From Scleromatobacter sp039920745 (lineage in GTDB: Bacteria > Pseudomonadota > Gammaproteobacteria > Burkholderiales > Burkholderiaceae_C), in contig JBDSDD010000075.1 of the NCBI GenBank assembly GCA_039920745.1, positions 67,615 through 131,614 of the forward strand: a DNA stretch of 64,000 nt, read 5' to 3'. Both the position numbers and the translations under genes were made by a program. Under the pieces are notes generated by a model. It was not told where the DNA came from, made no database searches, and saw only the letters and a program-made list of their open reading frames with translations. Positions 15,302 through 23,353 of the stretch are shown here, piece after piece (the first letter of the stretch is position 1; each line of letters begins with the position of its first letter).

Positions 15302-17943
15302 CACCAATCCTCCTTGACCGAGCGGACGATGTCGCGGCTGGCCGCCGCGTGACCGCTGCCCCACGCGGTGAGCGCGCCCGCGGCGATGACGCCGACCCCG
15401 AGCGTCAGCAAGGTCCATGGCGGCACGCTCATCTGCATCGTCCAATGAAAGCTCTGCGGGTTCACGACCTTCACCAGCACGATGCTGACCGCGAGCCCCA
15501 GTGCCAGGCCCAGCACCGCGCCGACGGCGCTCCACAAAGCGCCTTCGCAGGCCACCAGCGTGAGCACCTGGCGCCGCGTGAAGCCCAGGTGCTGCAAGGT
15601 GCCGAACTCGCGCCGGCGCGCCAGCACCTGTGCCGAAAAATTGGCCGCGATGCCGGCCAACCCGATCGCCAGCGCCACGCCCTGCAGCCAGCGCGTGACG
15701 GCGAAGCTGCGGTCGAAGATGCGCAGCGAATAGCGGCGCAGCTCGCTGGCGGTGGCGATCTCGATCGGCGAACCGGTCGGCATCACCGCCTTCAGCCGCG
15801 CGACCACGGCTGCCTCGGCCCCGGATGCGCCCGCGTCGCGACCGTCCGGGCTCGCCAGCCACAACGCGATGCCGGTGATGCGATCGTCGCCGGTCAGGCG
15901 CAACCAGTCGGCGCGCGCCATCAGCAGGGCGCCCTGCTGGCGGGCGTAGTCGCGCCAGATGCCGCGCACCACGGCCTGGATGGCTAAGGGCGTGCGCGAC
16001 GCCGCCGCCGCCCCGTCGCGGGGTGGTGGCAGCGGGATCGAGATGAGGTCTCCCTTCTTCAGGTGCTCCAGCGCGGCCAGCACCTCGCTGGGATAGACCG
16101 ACAGAACGCCGGGCGTGGCGGTCGACCCTGCATCAGGGGCGTCGACCCAGGGCAGCGACGGTGGCGTGCCGTCCTGCGGCAGGTCGCGCACCAGCAGCGT
16201 GACGTCGGGCTGCTCGGGCGCCAGCGTGACTGTCACCAGGCGTTCCGCCCGGACCTGGCGGATGCCCGCGCCGGAGGTCGCGGCGACGAGCGCCGGTGGC
16301 AGGTACACCGGCGTCTCGCTGCCGCCGGGCGGCGTGCGAACGTAGATGTCGGCCGGCAGGACGTCGTCGAGCCAGACGATCAGCGAGTCGCGGAAGCTGG
16401 TGACCATCACCGTCAGCGCCACCACCAGGCTGAGGCTGGCGACGACGCCGGCCACTGCGGCCGTGGCCGTGTGGCGCTGGTCGACCGCACGGGCCACCGC
16501 CAGCGCCGCGATCGGGTTGCTCGCGCCGCGAAAACCCGTGAGCAGCAATGAGACGACCTGCGGCACGAGGCTGATGCCGCCCAGCAGCAGCACCCCCACG
16601 CAGGCGTACGCACCCCACGGGATAGCGCGCCAGGGCGGGACGAGCGCGAGTGCGCCCGCGACCGCGATCAGCGCAAGCCCGGCCCATGCCGGCCAGTTGC
16701 CGCCGCCGGCGTTGCTGAGCCCCTTGAGGCTCTGGGCCGGCGCGAGGTTTTGCGCGGCGCGCGCCGGCCACCAGCCGCCGGCGAACGCCGAGGCCAGGCC
16801 CAGCGAGCCGTACGCCAGCGCGGCCAGCACGCTCCACTGCAGGTGCGGCGCGCTGCCGCCCAACGTGCCACCACCCAGGTCGCCGCCGAGCGCGCGCAAC
16901 GCCATGGCGGCCAGCGCGGTGCCCAGTGCGAGCCCGGCGAGGCCGCCGATGGCCCCCACCATCAGGCTGTCGGTCCAGACCAGGGTGCGGCGCTGGCGGC
17001 CACTCATGCCCAGCACGCCCAGCAGCGCGAGTTGCGGGATGCGCTTGGCCACGGCCAGCGACTGCACCGAAAAGACGAGGAAGCCGCCAGTGAACAGCGC
17101 CACGAGCGAGAGTACGCTGAGGTTGACGCGGTAGGACTGCGACAGCCGCGCCATGCGCAGTGCCGCCTCGTCGGGCGCGGCGGCGCGCACGTCGGGGCCA
17201 GCGTCGAGCGTGGCCATCACGGCGTCCTGCCGGGCACCCGGCGCGAGCCGCACGTCGATGCGCGACAGCGCGCAGACGCGGTCGAAATGCGTCTGCACGC
17301 CGGCGATGTCCATCACCATCAACGGCGGGCCCTCGGCCGCGATGCGTCCGCCGATCGCGAAGGTCTGCCAGTGCCCGTCCGCCTGCAGTGTGACGTGGTT
17401 GGCCGTGCCGAGCAGGGCGCGCGCCGCCGGGTTGAGGAACACGAGGTCCGGGTCGAGTGCGGACAATGGCGTGCCCGTCCTGGATGCGCCGCCCGGGTTG
17501 GAGCTCGTTTCGGGCTGCACCAGCCAGCCCGGCGAGATCCATGGCGCAACGAAAGCGTCCAGGCCCAGCAAGTGGGCCGAGTGCGGCTGGCCGTCCGTGG
17601 CGCGCAGCGCGACCGCGATATCGATCACCGGACTCGCCTGTGCGACCCCTGGCGTGGTGGCCACGCGTGCGTACAGATCCTCCGCCAACAGGCCGTCGCG
17701 TGGACGCACGCTGAAGTCAGGCGCGCCGCTGGCCGCATGCACCGCCGTCTCGAATTCCGACAGCGCCGACGCATTGATCAGCTGCACCGCGAAGGCCAGT
17801 GCGACCCCCAGCGCGACCGCCATCACGGCCGCGGCCTGGCGCCAGGGATGATGGCGCCATTCGGCCCACAACAACTGGGCGTGGAGCGCCGCCATCGACC
17901 AGCGGGAGGAGTGCGGCGGCGGGGAGGTCAGGGCAGGGGACAC
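15301..17943 (-). CDS. FtsX-domain ABC transporter permease (AttFG/YbbP-like)
   Basis: The 880-residue inner-membrane protein has an N-terminal helix (VMAVALGVALAFAVQLINAS), a periplasmic MacB_PCD-like region, and two sets of FtsX helices (about residues 270-430 and 740-860) separated by a second large periplasmic domain. This layout is typical of permeases that drive lipoprotein or lipid movement mechanically rather than forming a channel. Its partners are the AttH-like protein directly downstream and, by family, the MacB/LolD-type ATPase at 20565-21254. That ATPase is separated from it by an opposite-strand oxidoreductase gene. The ATG at 17943 is the first plausible start; alternatives lie at MAALHAQ. 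Confidence 0.88.
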   Translation of the reverse strand: MSPALTSPPPHSSRWSMAALHAQLLWAEWRHHPWRQAAAVMAVALGVALAFAVQLINASALSEFETAVHAASGAPDFSVRPRDGLLAEDLYARVATTPGVAQASPVIDIAVALRATDGQPHSAHLLGLDAFVAPWISPGWLVQPETSSNPGGASRTGTPLSALDPDLVFLNPAARALLGTANHVTLQADGHWQTFAIGGRIAAEGPPLMVMDIAGVQTHFDRVCALSRIDVRLAPGARQDAVMATLDAGPDVRAAAPDEAALRMARLSQSYRVNLSVLSLVALFTGGFLVFSVQSLAVAKRIPQLALLGVLGMSGRQRRTLVWTDSLMVGAIGGLAGLALGTALAAMALRALGGDLGGGTLGGSAPHLQWSVLAALAYGSLGLASAFAGGWWPARAAQNLAPAQSLKGLSNAGGGNWPAWAGLALIAVAGALALVPPWRAIPWGAYACVGVLLLGGISLVPQVVSLLLTGFRGASNPIAALAVARAVDQRHTATAAVAGVVASLSLVVALTVMVTSFRDSLIVWLDDVLPADIYVRTPPGGSETPVYLPPALVAATSGAGIRQVRAERLVTVTLAPEQPDVTLLVRDLPQDGTPPSLPWVDAPDAGSTATPGVLSVYPSEVLAALEHLKKGDLISIPLPPPRDGAAAASRTPLAIQAVVRGIWRDYARQQGALLMARADWLRLTGDDRITGIALWLASPDGRDAGASGAEAAVVARLKAVMPTGSPIEIATASELRRYSLRIFDRSFAVTRWLQGVALAIGLAGIAANFSAQVLARRREFGTLQHLGFTRRQVLTLVACEGALWSAVGAVLGLALGLAVSIVLVKVVNPQSFHWTMQMSVPPWTLLTLGVGVIAAGALTAWGSGHAAASRDIVRSVKEDW

Positions 17944-18174
17944 GGGCGGGGCAATCGCTGGAACAACCGCATCCTGCCATCAATCGGCGGAGCTGCCCGG
18001 CGCGGATCGGCTGGATTCGTCCAGTGCTTGCCGCACCCCGCGCATCGACGCGCATTTGTCGCCGAAGTGGCAGCCACGACCGCCGATCGCCACCATGATG
18101 GCCGCGACCGCCGTATCCTTGCCCTTGCCCTTGCCACATCGCCGCTACAACGACATTCGTTTCGAGACAACGCC

Positions 18175-20493
18175 ATGACCCTCGCCACGCCCGCCAGCGG
18201 CGCCGCCACCGACCGTCCGGACAGCGCCGCGTCCACCCGCGTCGTCCAGCGCATCTGCCCGCTGTGCGAAGCCTGCTGCGGCCTGAACCTGACGGTGTCG
18301 GGGAGTGGCCCGCAGGCGCGCGTCATCGCGATCCGCGGCGACGAGCAGGACGTCTTCAGCCACGGCTACATCTGCCCGAAGGCGGTCGCGCTGAAGGACC
18401 TGGAGGACGACCCCGATCGCCTGCGCCAGCCACTCATCAAGCGCGATGGCCACTTCGTCGAGGCGAGCTGGGACGAGGCTTACGCCGAGATCGCGCGCCG
18501 CCTGCCGGCACTGGTGGCCGAACACGGCCGCGACGCGCTGGCCTTCACGCTGGGCAACCCGAACGTGCACCGGCTGGGCCTGGGCCTGTACGTTCAGCGA
18601 CTGTTGCGCGCCGCCGGCTCGCGCAACGTGTTCAGCGCGTCCACGCTGGACCAGATGCCGCGCCAGCTCGCCAGCGGCTGGATGTACGGACACGCGTTGA
18701 CCGTGCCGGTGCCCGACATCGACCATTGCGACTTTCTGCTGATGCTGGGCGCCAATCCGATGGCCAGCAACGGCAGCATGTGGACGGTGCCCGACTTCCG
18801 CGGTCGCGCCAAGGCGATGCGCGCGCGTGGGGGCCGGCTGGTGGTGGTCGATCCGCGCCGCACCGAGACGGCTGCCGTCGCCGACGAGCACCACTTCATC
18901 CGCCCGGGCACGGACGTCTTCCTTCTGCTGGGCCTGCTGCACGCGCTGTTCGACGAAGGGCTGGCGCGGCCGGGCCGGCTGGCCGACTTCCTGGCCGGTG
19001 GCGCCACGGGCATCGAGGCGCTGCAAGCGGCCGTCGCGCCGTATGCCCCCGAGCGCATGGCCGCGCGTTGCGGCGTGCCGGCCGACGCGCAACGCGGGCT
19101 CGTGCGCGCGCTCGCCGCGGCGCCGCGCGCGGCCGTGTACGCGCGCATCGGCTCGAGCACGCAGCGCTTCGGCACGCTCAACTCGGTGCTGGTCGACGCG
19201 TTGAACATCCTCACGGGCCATCTGGACGCGGAGGGGGGCGCGATGTTTGCGCAAGCAGCGGCGTTCGCCGCCAACACGCAAGGCAAGCCGGGCGTCGGCC
19301 GCGGCATGGTCACCGGCCGCACGCGCAGCCGCGTCTCGGGCGCGCCCGAGGTGCTGGGCGAGTACCCCACCAGTTGCCTGGCCGAGGAGATCGAGACCGG
19401 CGGGCCTGGCCGCATCCGCGCGCTGGTCTCGGTGGCCAGCAACCCGGTGCTGTCGGCGCCCAACGGCGCACGCATCGGCGAGGCGTTGCGCCAGCTCGAC
19501 TTCATGGTCAGCGTCGACATCTACCTCAACGAGACCACGCAGCACGCAGACGTCATCCTGCCGGGATTGTCCACGTTCGAGGAGCCGCACTACGACGTCA
19601 GCTTCCCGCAGCTGTCCTGCCGCAATCACGCGCGCTACAGCCCGCCGGTGTTCGCGCCGCGGCCGGGCGCGCAGGGCGAATGGCAGGCGCTGTTGCGCAT
19701 GGCCGCGATGCTGCGCGGCGAACCCGAGGCGGGTGCGCCGGGCTTCGACCTGGCCGCCTTCGACGAGCAACTGCTGGCCGACGACTTGCGCCGCCTCGCG
19801 GCTGGCGTGCCCGAGCCGCTGCAGGCCGCGATGCTGGAGGCGCTCGGTGACCAGCCCGGCCCGGAGCGATTGCTCGACCTGGCGTTGCGCACTGGCCCGA
19901 ACGGTGATCGCTTCGGCCAGAAACCGGGTGGCCTCAGCCTGGCGACACTCAAGGCGGCGCCGCACGGCATCGACCTCGGCGCGCTGCAGCCGCGCCTGCC
20001 TGATATCCTGCGCACGCCCAGCGGCAAGATCGAGCTCTGGCCGGCCCCGGTGGCGGCCGAGCTGGCCGCGGTCGACGAGGCCTTGCGCGATCCGCCGCCC
20101 GACCTGGTCGTGGTGGGCCGCCGCGACGTCCGCTCCAACAACAGCTGGATGCACAACCTGCCCACGCTGGCCAAGGGCCCGGAGCGCTGCACCGCGCTGC
20201 TGCATCCAGTCGACGCCGCGCGCCACGGCGTGCAGGCCGGCGATCGCGTGCGGCTGCAGGGCACGGCTGGGCGTGCCATCGAGCTGCCGGCCACCTTGTC
20301 CGACGAGATGATGCCCGGCGTCGTCAGCGTGCCGCACGGCTGGGGCCATGACCAGGCCGGCACGAAGCTGGGGGTCGCTGCGCAACGTCCCGGGGCCAAT
20401 CTCAATGACCTGCTCGACGACCGGCTGCGCGATCCGTTGTCGGGCACCTCGGTGCTCAACGGGGTGCCGGTGAAGCTGAGTCGCTGCACCTAG
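18175..20493 (+). CDS. Molybdopterin-dependent oxidoreductase (formate dehydrogenase/nitrate reductase-like)
   Basis: In 772 residues, Cys28, Cys31, Cys35 and Cys67 give the CxxCxxxC...C pattern of the N-terminal [4Fe-4S] cluster of the DMSO-reductase superfamily. Central segments such as MLGANPMASNGS, VVDPRRTETA and HADVILPGLSTFEE are molybdopterin-cofactor-binding motifs. The C-terminal barrel has RSNNSWMHNLPTL and VPHGWGH. There is no twin-arginine signal, so the enzyme is cytoplasmic. The substrate is unknown, and no electron-transfer subunit is adjacent. It is transcribed between, and against, two halves of an ABC system. The ATG at 18175 was chosen because the conserved domain starts 25 residues later; the open frame upstream is antisense to the permease. 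Confidence 0.9.
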   Translation: MTLATPASGAATDRPDSAASTRVVQRICPLCEACCGLNLTVSGSGPQARVIAIRGDEQDVFSHGYICPKAVALKDLEDDPDRLRQPLIKRDGHFVEASWDEAYAEIARRLPALVAEHGRDALAFTLGNPNVHRLGLGLYVQRLLRAAGSRNVFSASTLDQMPRQLASGWMYGHALTVPVPDIDHCDFLLMLGANPMASNGSMWTVPDFRGRAKAMRARGGRLVVVDPRRTETAAVADEHHFIRPGTDVFLLLGLLHALFDEGLARPGRLADFLAGGATGIEALQAAVAPYAPERMAARCGVPADAQRGLVRALAAAPRAAVYARIGSSTQRFGTLNSVLVDALNILTGHLDAEGGAMFAQAAAFAANTQGKPGVGRGMVTGRTRSRVSGAPEVLGEYPTSCLAEEIETGGPGRIRALVSVASNPVLSAPNGARIGEALRQLDFMVSVDIYLNETTQHADVILPGLSTFEEPHYDVSFPQLSCRNHARYSPPVFAPRPGAQGEWQALLRMAAMLRGEPEAGAPGFDLAAFDEQLLADDLRRLAAGVPEPLQAAMLEALGDQPGPERLLDLALRTGPNGDRFGQKPGGLSLATLKAAPHGIDLGALQPRLPDILRTPSGKIELWPAPVAAELAAVDEALRDPPPDLVVVGRRDVRSNNSWMHNLPTLAKGPERCTALLHPVDAARHGVQAGDRVRLQGTAGRAIELPATLSDEMMPGVVSVPHGWGHDQAGTKLGVAAQRPGANLNDLLDDRLRDPLSGTSVLNGVPVKLSRCT

Positions 20494-20564
20494 GTGGCCG
20501 CTGGGGAGCGGATCGCGCGGCTCCTGGTGTCCGGCGGCGATGCCCGACGCAGCGAGCGACCTGT

Positions 20565-21254
20565 CTAGGCGGGCACCGGCAAGCGCACGCCCTGCGCCGT
20601 CAGTTCCAGCACCCGGTCGCAGCGCGCCGCGGCAGGTGGCGAGTGCGTGACCATCAGCACGCCGGCGCCGGTGCGGCGGGCCGCGTCGACCAGCACGTCC
20701 ATCACCAGGCCGGCGCTGCGCGGGTCCAGGTTCCCTGTGGGCTCGTCGGCCAGCACCAGCGCGGGCTCGTGCACCAGCGCGCGGGCGATCGCGACGCGTT
20801 GCAACTGGCCGCCCGACAGCTGGCGCGGTGCGCGCTCGCCCAGCCCGTCCAGACCGACGGCCGCCAACATGCGCGCGACACGGTCGCCGCGCGGGCGCCC
20901 GAGCAACTGCAGCGGCAGGCCCACGTTGTCGGCCACGCTCAGGTGCGGCAGCACGTGGAAGGCCTGGAAGACGAAGCCGAGATCCTCGCGGCGCAGGCGG
21001 GCGGCCTCGGGCTCCGACAGCCCCAGCACGTCGCGGCCGGCCAGCACGACGCTGCCCGCGTCGGCGGTGTCGAGGCCGGCAACGCAATTGAGCAGCGTCG
21101 ACTTGCCGACGCCCGACTCGCCCAGCAGCGCGACGAGCTCGCCGCGCACCATGACCAGCGACACGTCGCTGAAGACAAAGGCGTCGCCATAGCGCTTGGC
21201 CAGGCCGGTGACGGTGAGCAGGGGGGCCGGATCGGCGCGCGAGAGATCGTTCAT
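20565..21254 (-). CDS. ABC transporter ATPase (LolD/MacB type)
   Basis: The 229-residue product carries Walker A GESGVGKST, the Q-loop VFQAFHVLPHLSV, the signature LSGGQ followed by LQRVAIARAL, Walker B LVLADEP and the H-loop VTHSP. The Q-loop wording and size match the LolD/MacB/FtsE branch, which pairs with FtsX-domain permeases. Its natural partner is the 880-residue permease at 15301-17943, on the same strand but beyond the intervening oxidoreductase. The ATG at 21254 begins the product; a longer frame upstream is not supported. Confidence 0.92.
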   Translation of the reverse strand: MNDLSRADPAPLLTVTGLAKRYGDAFVFSDVSLVMVRGELVALLGESGVGKSTLLNCVAGLDTADAGSVVLAGRDVLGLSEPEAARLRREDLGFVFQAFHVLPHLSVADNVGLPLQLLGRPRGDRVARMLAAVGLDGLGERAPRQLSGGQLQRVAIARALVHEPALVLADEPTGNLDPRSAGLVMDVLVDAARRTGAGVLMVTHSPPAAARCDRVLELTAQGVRLPVPA

Positions 21255-21566
21255 TCGGCGCCAAGCATACGGGAAGAGGCCTGCTCGACCGTGATCGGTG
21301 GCCGAACTTCCGGCCGAGAAGCCGGTCGGTCGACGACGGCGATTCACCATTTACGTGACTTTGGAGCGCAGGAGTCTGTGCGGTTTGCGGCCGCTGTCGC
21401 ACAATCGGAACCGAATCGCTTCATTGGCCAGCCGAAGCGGCCGATAGAGTGAGTGATCCGCTCGACCTGATCTGGGCGCGGATTCGGGCCTGCCGGCACC
21501 ATCGGCAGGCGCTGGAATTGCTCACGTGCGAGTCGGCGCGGGCATGGTTTATCTCGAGGTGGACGG
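21255..21566. other. Divergent intergenic region between ABC ATPase and GGDEF-like gene
   Basis: This 312-base stretch carries divergent leaders of the ATPase (minus) and the GGDEF-like gene (plus). The only structure I can support is a short GTG-initiated open frame in its last 118 bases, listed separately. There is no repeat, terminator or RNA gene that I can recognise. Confidence 0.6.
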
Positions 21567-21577
21567 GTGACGGCTGA
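21449..21577 (+). CDS. Possible 42-residue leader peptide overlapping the GGDEF-like gene
   Basis: GTG at 21449 opens 42 codons (starts SDPLDLIWARIRACRHH, ends SRWTGDG) that end with TGA at 21575-21577, 11 bases inside the next gene. The composition is acceptable for coding, but no strong ribosome binding site or homology supports it. If translated, it could couple translation of the downstream gene. Confidence 0.2.
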   Translation: MSDPLDLIWARIRACRHHRQALELLTCESARAWFISRWTGDG

Positions 21578-22364
21578 AATCGAAACTTCGACGTTGAGCG
21601 GGCTCGTGCGGGTGCTCGAGCGACGCAGCACGCGGTTCTGGGCGGGCGCGGCGATCCTGATCGCGCTGGCTGGCATCGCCGCCGCCGCCGGGCTGGGCAA
21701 CCTGGCCGGAGGCCGCGGCGCCGTCATCGCGCTCACGGTCGCGGTGTTCTTCGCGCTGGCCGCGCTGGTGCTGGTGGGCATCGTGATCCGCCTGGCCCGC
21801 GTCGTGGCCGACACCCGGGCACGGCAGGAGCTGCATGCCGTCGACGACAACCTCACCGGCCTGTCCAACCGCCGCCACTTCCTCGAGCTTGTCGAACGTG
21901 AGTTCGCCCGCTGCCGGCGCTACGGCGACGACGGTGCGCTGCTGCTCATCGACGCCGACCACCTGCGCCGCATCAACGAACACCTGGGCCAGTTGTGTGG
22001 CGACGCGTTGCTGCTCGAAGTCACCAAGCGCGTCGGCACCACGCTGCGCCAGCCCGACCTGCTGGCCCGCTTCGGCGGGGCCGAGCTGGCCGTGTTCCTG
22101 CCCAACACCGACCCGCTGGGCGCGCTCGACGCCGCCGAGCGCATCCGCCAGCAGGTCGCGTCCGCGCCCTACACCTGGCAGCAGACCCACGTCGTGGCCA
22201 CGGTCAGCATCGGCGTGGCCACGGTGCACCAGGGCCAGCTGAGCGTCGACACGATGGTGCACGAGGCCGAGCAGGCCCTCGAGGCCGCCAAGGAAGCCGG
22301 GCGCAACTGTGTACGCACCGGGCCGATCAAGCCGCGCAAGAATGGCGAGCGCGTGTCGACCTGA
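21567..22364 (+). CDS. Degenerate GGDEF-domain membrane protein with intact I-site motif
   Basis: The 265-residue protein has two membrane helices (about 24-43 and 51-78), a short linker and a GGDEF domain from about residue 90. NLTGLSNRR and DADHLRRIN are family hallmarks. The active-site loop reads GGAEL (170-174) instead of GGDEF, so the metal-binding acidic residue is Ala. The inhibitory-site motif RxxD is present as RQPD (161-164), exactly five residues before the loop. A binding rather than synthesising role for cyclic di-GMP is therefore plausible, as in PelD (inference). The GTG start follows GAGGTGG. Confidence 0.88.
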   Translation: MTAEIETSTLSGLVRVLERRSTRFWAGAAILIALAGIAAAAGLGNLAGGRGAVIALTVAVFFALAALVLVGIVIRLARVVADTRARQELHAVDDNLTGLSNRRHFLELVEREFARCRRYGDDGALLLIDADHLRRINEHLGQLCGDALLLEVTKRVGTTLRQPDLLARFGGAELAVFLPNTDPLGALDAAERIRQQVASAPYTWQQTHVVATVSIGVATVHQGQLSVDTMVHEAEQALEAAKEAGRNCVRTGPIKPRKNGERVST

Positions 22365-22374
22365 GACCGTGCGC

Positions 22375-23349
22375 TCAGGATGGTGCGGTTCCAGCAGGGC
22401 CCAGAAGCGCGTCGATGACGCTCAGTAGCCGCGGCTCCACATCCGCCGCATCCGCCTCCACGACATGCCGATATGCCATGCTGCGCAGCCACGTGATCTG
22501 CCGCTTGGCCAGTTGCCGTGTCGCCGCGACGCCGCGCTCACGGATGTCGTTCAGGTCGGGTGGATCGGCCACGTCCAGCGCCTCCCAGGCCTGCCGATAG
22601 CCGACGCAGCGCATAGACGGCAGGTCGAGGTTGAGCGCGGGATTGGCGTGCAGCCCACGCACCTCGTCGAGAAAGCCGGCATCGAGCATCGCATCGAAGC
22701 GCTTCGCGATGCGCGCATGCAGCCACGCGCGTGACGCGGGCTCGAGCGCGACGATCGCGCCGTCGTGCGTGGTCGCCTCGCGTTGCGCGCGCAGGTGCAG
22801 CGTCGACAGCGGCACGCCGCCGGATCGCCACACCTCCAGCGCGCGCTGGATGCGTTGCGAGTCTTTGGGCTCCAGGCGCGCGGCCGTGACCGGGTCGACC
22901 TCGGCGAGTCGCGCGTGCATCGCGGGCCAGCCGGCCTCCGCGGCTTCGGCGTCGATCGCGGCGCGGATCGCGGGGTCGGCGGCGGGCATCTCGTCGATGC
23001 CGTCGACCAGCGCCTTGAAGTACATCATCGTGCCGCCCACCAGCAGCGGCCAGTGTCCGCGTGCGCGGATGTCGACGATGAGTCGACGCGTGTCAGCCAC
23101 GAACTGGGCGGCGGAGTAAGACTGCTCGGGGCCGATGAGGTCGAGCAGGTGATGCCGCGCCGCGGCCTGTTCGGCGGCGCTGGGCTTGGCGGTGCCGATG
23201 TCCATGCCGCGGTAGACCAGCGCCGAGTCGACGCTGACGATTTCCACCGGCCAGCGCCGTGCCACGGCGAGCGCGAGCGCCGTCTTGCCGGAGGCGGTCG
23301 GGCCGGCCAGGCCCAGCCACTTCAGCGCGCCGGAAGACACGTCGGGCAC
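22375..23349 (-). CDS. miaA: tRNA dimethylallyltransferase MiaA
   Basis: The 324-residue enzyme carries out the first step of ms2i6A37 modification, transferring a dimethylallyl group to A37 of tRNAs reading UNN codons. Visible motifs are the P-loop GPTASGKTAL, DSALVYRGMDIGTAKP, the LVGGTMMYFKAL loop and the RCVGYRQAWE segment of the C-terminal half. Its length matches the family. The ATG lies four bases after the stop of the pseudouridine synthase gene, so both RNA-modifying genes and mutL form one minus-strand unit. It is convergent with the GGDEF-like gene, with 10 bases between stops. Confidence 0.97.
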   Translation of the reverse strand: MPDVSSGALKWLGLAGPTASGKTALALAVARRWPVEIVSVDSALVYRGMDIGTAKPSAAEQAAARHHLLDLIGPEQSYSAAQFVADTRRLIVDIRARGHWPLLVGGTMMYFKALVDGIDEMPAADPAIRAAIDAEAAEAGWPAMHARLAEVDPVTAARLEPKDSQRIQRALEVWRSGGVPLSTLHLRAQREATTHDGAIVALEPASRAWLHARIAKRFDAMLDAGFLDEVRGLHANPALNLDLPSMRCVGYRQAWEALDVADPPDLNDIRERGVAATRQLAKRQITWLRSMAYRHVVEADAADVEPRLLSVIDALLGPAGTAPS

Positions 23350-23353
23350 TCGC

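Noticed and set aside
18145..21402. Very long open frame (over 1000 codons) on the minus strand opposite the molybdopterin enzyme
   Set aside because: Its product is Arg/Gln/His/Ala-rich without any motif, and it is antisense to a clearly recognised gene; high GC makes such open antisense frames common here.
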